DNA from: Ruminococcus sp. FC2018
GTDB lineage: Bacteria > Bacillota > Clostridia > Oscillospirales > Ruminococcaceae
Assembly: GCF_000621805.1 (NCBI RefSeq)
Contig: NZ_JHXH01000015.1
Coordinates: forward strand, 1 to 53,039
Length of the DNA: 53,039 nucleotides
Direction of reading: 5' to 3'
Both the position numbers and the translations under genes were made by a program. Shown here piece by piece: positions 50,640 through 53,039 of the stretch. Below the pieces are notes generated by a model, which ran no database searches, was not told the DNA's origin, and saw only the letters and a list, made by a program, of their open reading frames with translations. Numbering within the stretch: position 1 is the first letter of the stretch; every line of letters starts with the position of its first letter.

Positions 50640-51833
50640 GTCTGTAAAAAATCAGCTAACTGTGATAAAATAGAATTAATATCACAGGAGGCTGATTTTT
50701 TATGGCAAGAAGAAAAAGAGAACCGATGAGTGAAGGAAAGAAGAACATCATAGGAATGCTGCTTGAGGAATACGACATCAAGTCTGCAAAGGATATTGAG
50801 GATGCTCTCAAAGACCTTCTCGGAGGGACGATCCAGGAAATGCTCGAATCCGAAATGGACGAGCATCTGGGATATCAGGAATATGAGCGTTCCGACAATC
50901 CTGACTCTCGCAACGGCAAGAAAACCAAGAAGATTCGCGGAAACTTCGGAGAAACCGAAATAGAAGTGCCGCAGGATCGTGACGGCAGTTTTGAGCCAAA
51001 GGTCGTAAAGAAACGTCAGAAGGACATCTCAGGCATTGAGCAGAAGATAATATCGCTGTATGCCAAAGGCATGACCACTCGCCAGATAAGCGAAACTATC
51101 GAAGATATCTACGGCTTTGAAGTCAGCGATGGCATGGTTTCAGACATCACAGACAGATTACTTCCGCAGATAGAGGACTGGCAGAAGCGTCCTCTCGATG
51201 AAGTATATCCGATAGTATTTGTAGATGCAGTACACTTCTCAGTTCGTGAGAACGGGCAGATACGAAAGCTTGCTGCGTATGTGATTCTGGCTGTCAGCAT
51301 GACAGGTCACAAGGAAGTCCTTTCAATACATATCGGTGAAAACGAGAGTGCCAAGTACTGGCTCGGCGTTCTGAACGACCTGAAAACGATATATCATGCG
51401 CCTTCCGAGGACGCTGCTCTGGAAGCTCTCGACCGTGTTACTGAAAAATGGGAAGGCGATTATCCCAACGCTATGAAGAGCTGGTACAAGAATTGGGACG
51501 TAATATCGCCGATTTTTAAGTTCTCATCCGACGTCAGAAAGGTCATTTACACCACCAACGCTATTGAGAGCCTGAACAGCGGCTATCGCCGTCTGAACAA
51601 GCAGAGAAGCGTATTCCCAAGCGATACAGCGCTGCTGAAGGTTCTGTATCTGGCAACGCATGAGATAGCTAAGAAATGGACCATGCCGCTGCGAAACTGG
51701 GGCAAAGTCCTTGGCGAGCTTGAGATCATGTACCCCGACAGGCTCGGCTGAGCAGCCGGCTATCAGCCTGATCCCATTCCGCTGCGCTCCATTCCAACAG
51801 GCTGATATCACAAGTATCTTGACAAATTACAGT
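50640..51833 (+). mobile_element. IS256-family insertion sequence, internally deleted
   Basis: One transposase gene is flanked by imperfect inverted ends: 50642-50667 (CTGTAAAAAATCAGC, then AACTGTGATA) against the reverse complement of 51805-51831 (CTGTAATTTGTCAAG, then ACTTGTGATA). The exact ends are uncertain. It interrupts a HAD-hydrolase fragment on its left side. Because the transposase lacks a catalytic segment, the copy should be immobile on its own. Confidence 0.75.
50702..51751 (+). CDS. IS256-family transposase with ~60-residue internal deletion
   Basis: The 349-residue protein keeps the IS256 start (EALKDLLGGTIQEMLESEMD), the conserved DRDGSFEPKVVKKRQKDISG region, the first catalytic Asp (IVFVDAVHFSVR) and the Glu (TTNAIESLNSGYRRL). 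Family members are about 400 residues. Here GVLNDLK runs straight into TIYHAPSEDAAL, so the stretch with the second catalytic Asp (C-x-D-G-L) and the C-x-V-H-x-x-R-N motif is missing. The frame is preserved. An N-D-L-K/D-L-K repeat at both ends of the lost part suggests deletion between short repeats. AGGAGG lies upstream of the ATG. Confidence 0.85.
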   Translation: MARRKREPMSEGKKNIIGMLLEEYDIKSAKDIEDALKDLLGGTIQEMLESEMDEHLGYQEYERSDNPDSRNGKKTKKIRGNFGETEIEVPQDRDGSFEPKVVKKRQKDISGIEQKIISLYAKGMTTRQISETIEDIYGFEVSDGMVSDITDRLLPQIEDWQKRPLDEVYPIVFVDAVHFSVRENGQIRKLAAYVILAVSMTGHKEVLSIHIGENESAKYWLGVLNDLKTIYHAPSEDAALEALDRVTEKWEGDYPNAMKSWYKNWDVISPIFKFSSDVRKVIYTTNAIESLNSGYRRLNKQRSVFPSDTALLKVLYLATHEIAKKWTMPLRNWGKVLGELEIMYPDRLG

Positions 51834-51856
51834 ATCCAATTTATACTGTAAAAAAC

Positions 51857-51879
51857 GGAGCGGCTTTTTAAGCCGCTCC
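51857..51879. terminator. Perfect short hairpin
   Basis: GGAGCGGCTT and AAGCCGCTCC pair around TTT. The flank on the left is A-rich, so it could stop minus-strand transcripts. Confidence 0.55.
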
Positions 51880-51951
51880 AGCAATAACGTTTTTTATCAC
51901 AGTTTTTGATTTTACAGAGTTTTTTTCGCAGAGCCGGTGATTGAAGATTAG

Positions 51952-52146
51952 TCAACGCTCTGCCGGAATAAATCCGACAGAGCGTTGTTCGTTATATCTG
52001 CTGCGGATTATTTGACGGTTACGTTTTATTGCAGATTTGCTTATCTTGTATCTTTCTGAGATTGTTTGATAGCTCCCTTTTCCATAAAATTATTCTTGAA
52101 CCGCTTGCATTCTTTCTTCGTCTGCCAACTTTTGATTTCTTGACAT
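51952..52146 (-). pseudogene. IS3-type OrfA / HTH fragment with in-frame stop
   Basis: The minus strand reads MSRNQKLADEERMQAVQE, a TAA, then FYGKGSYQTISERYKISKSA and IKRNRQIIRSRY. This is like the N-terminal helix-turn-helix of an IS3-type OrfA, where the interrupted codon is usually an aromatic residue. A hairpin (AACGCTCTG / CAGAGCGTT) lies at its 3' end. The rest of the element is missing. Confidence 0.5.
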
Positions 52147-52153
52147 AAAAATA

Positions 52154-52207
52154 ACCCCCTAGAGTTTCACACGATTTTTGTTTTTTCGTGTGTCTACTCT
52201 AAGGGGA
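52154..52207. repeat. Long imperfect inverted repeat
   Basis: CCCCCTAGAGTTTCACACGA (52155-52174) pairs with TCGTGTG, then ACTCTAAGGGG (ending 52205) around a T-rich loop. It lies directly upstream of the OrfA fragment and may be an element end or attenuator. From 52208 to 52344 I see nothing else. Confidence 0.6.
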
Positions 52208-52344
52208 TTATATCAAACTCGATTCGGGCAGGGTGGTTTGTTATTATGCGACGATTCCTATTTGGTATGTAATCGCTGATTCTGCGGAGAAAATACTTAC
52301 AACGATCAGCATAGAACATCCGAAACTCAACTGCGGTCTGTAAA

Positions 52345-53039
52345 TCATCCGTCAGTTACTGAAGCTGCTTTTTCTCCCTGAGATTTGGCAAAGCGTATCA
52401 TATTACGGTTATAGCCCGTAGTAACGAGATACGCTTTTTCTTTGTGCGCTTGCATCAGACCGCTTAACACAAATCCGCTCAGTCCGTTGATCCGCGCATC
52501 AGGATCGGTCAGATCGAAAAGCTCTCCCGAGTCACGTTCTACGATAAGAACGCTATCGTCTTCAAAGAAAAGCGAAAGCTCGACCAATATCGGCTTCTTT
52601 GACCGCTTGTTGATGTCCAGAACGGTGAGCCCTATCTCCTCCGCAAACAACCCAGTACGGTTTGCCGTCTCTTTAGGGTACTGATGTGAAAGCAGCAAGT
52701 CTGCGACCTGTACGGAGAGTGCGGTTGCGGACTGAGGACTAAGTGTATCGTCAAGAACAACGATCTCGGTATCCATATCGCCCAGCAAAAACGGGAAGTC
52801 GTTTTTGCCGAACCTCAGATACACAAAAAGCATAGCGCAAACAAGCGTCAGTATCGGAGCAGCGACAAATCCCGCCCACAGACCGTTTATGCCGAAAACG
52901 GCAGATCCGAGTATCGGCAGGAGAATATATAACAAACCGTTCTGAAAGCACGCTATGCAGGTCGCCATACCTATGCGGTCGATCAGCATATAGTAAGAAG
53001 TGGTGAGCGACACCATACTGCAGAACACAAATCCGAGAC
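52345..53039 (-). CDS. MATE-like transporter fused to an ATP-binding domain (C-terminal part, gene runs off the window)
   Basis: The visible 231 residues begin inside a polytopic protein (TTSYYMLIDRIGMATCIACF, then LLPILGSAVFGINGLWAGFV), matching the last helices of a MATE-type transporter. A linker and about 130 residues follow that look like a small HATPase domain of the anti-sigma kind (ANRTGLFAEEIGLTVLDINK, LFFEDDSVLIVERDSGELFD, GLSGFVLSGLM). The frame is open to the window edge with no convincing start inside, so the N-terminus lies beyond 53039. What the ATP-binding part does for the transporter is unknown. Confidence 0.6.
   Translation of the reverse strand, partial: LGFVFCSMVSLTTSYYMLIDRIGMATCIACFQNGLLYILLPILGSAVFGINGLWAGFVAAPILTLVCAMLFVYLRFGKNDFPFLLGDMDTEIVVLDDTLSPQSATALSVQVADLLLSHQYPKETANRTGLFAEEIGLTVLDINKRSKKPILVELSLFFEDDSVLIVERDSGELFDLTDPDARINGLSGFVLSGLMQAHKEKAYLVTTGYNRNMIRFAKSQGEKAASVTDG

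Noticed and set aside
52154-52207. Riboswitch or attenuator upstream of a real gene
   Set aside because: The gene behind it is a broken OrfA fragment; the inverted repeat more likely belongs to a mobile-element end.

Overview
The window looks like chromosomal DNA from a mid-GC, Gram-positive gut or rumen anaerobe of the Ruminococcus type (Oscillospiraceae). Genes have strong AGGAGG-type ribosome sites and sigma-A promoters with 17-bp spacers. There are many short lipoproteins with Ser/Asp-rich linkers, LytS-type and GGDEF signalling proteins, and Firmicutes conjugative-element debris. The genus is inferred from gene style; no rRNA or complete tRNA is present.

Layout. 0-6.5 kb is a scrapyard: an IS3-family element, the 3' part of a tRNA-Leu gene, remnants of a serine recombinase, a histidine kinase, a secreted GFSRG-type hydrolase and an ABC transporter, and a small peptide gene (4989-5048). 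6.5-32.5 kb is mostly intact core or metabolic DNA: MATE exporter with LysR regulator, NSS symporter, SGNH lipoprotein, lipoprotein acetolactate decarboxylase, two GGDEF proteins, DUF421 protein, Cu/Zn superoxide dismutase with an amidase, flavodoxin and cyclophilin-like lipoproteins, iron alcohol dehydrogenase, a YidC insertase fused to a CDP-glycerol glycerophosphotransferase, a SLC13/ArsB-type permease, a membrane phosphoesterase, 1-phosphofructokinase, an esterase, a flavin reductase, CstA and a BASS transporter. 32.6-36 kb holds a secreted GFSRG hydrolase, a LytS-type histidine kinase and, divergently, two tiny genes encoding repeat peptides (TGPL x4 and GYPYF x2). 36.5-40.3 kb is a hybrid sensor kinase translationally coupled to a solute-binding lipoprotein. 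40.4-53 kb is accessory DNA: IS21 and IS256 remnants, broken ATPase, protease and helicase genes, an AT-rich putative nuclease gene sitting where a helicase core used to be, conjugation-gene remnants, an AAA/DUF4143 ATPase and a MATE-ATPase fusion running off the right edge.

The most striking unexplained signal is regulatory. Three short transcription units (4.8-5.2 kb plus strand, 23.5-23.9 kb minus, 27.9-28.2 kb plus) each carry up to three 16-bp dyads of the form TGTWG-N6-CTACA at an exact 30-bp period. In all three the last dyad ends exactly 20 bp before a -35 box, followed by a 17-bp spacer and a TATTAT -10. The units make short A/C-rich, CCCC-containing transcripts. One encodes a 19-residue amphipathic peptide; the other two have a ribosome site but no start codon. 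A second candidate system is the repeat-peptide/histidine-kinase/hydrolase locus at 32.6-36 kb. Part of its promoter region is duplicated at 2.1-2.3 kb beside a second, decayed kinase/hydrolase pair. A third shared signal, GTATTTGTAAT over the -35 box, links the alcohol dehydrogenase, cyclophilin/flavodoxin and phosphoesterase promoters.

All family names come from reading the translations by eye; no database search was run.
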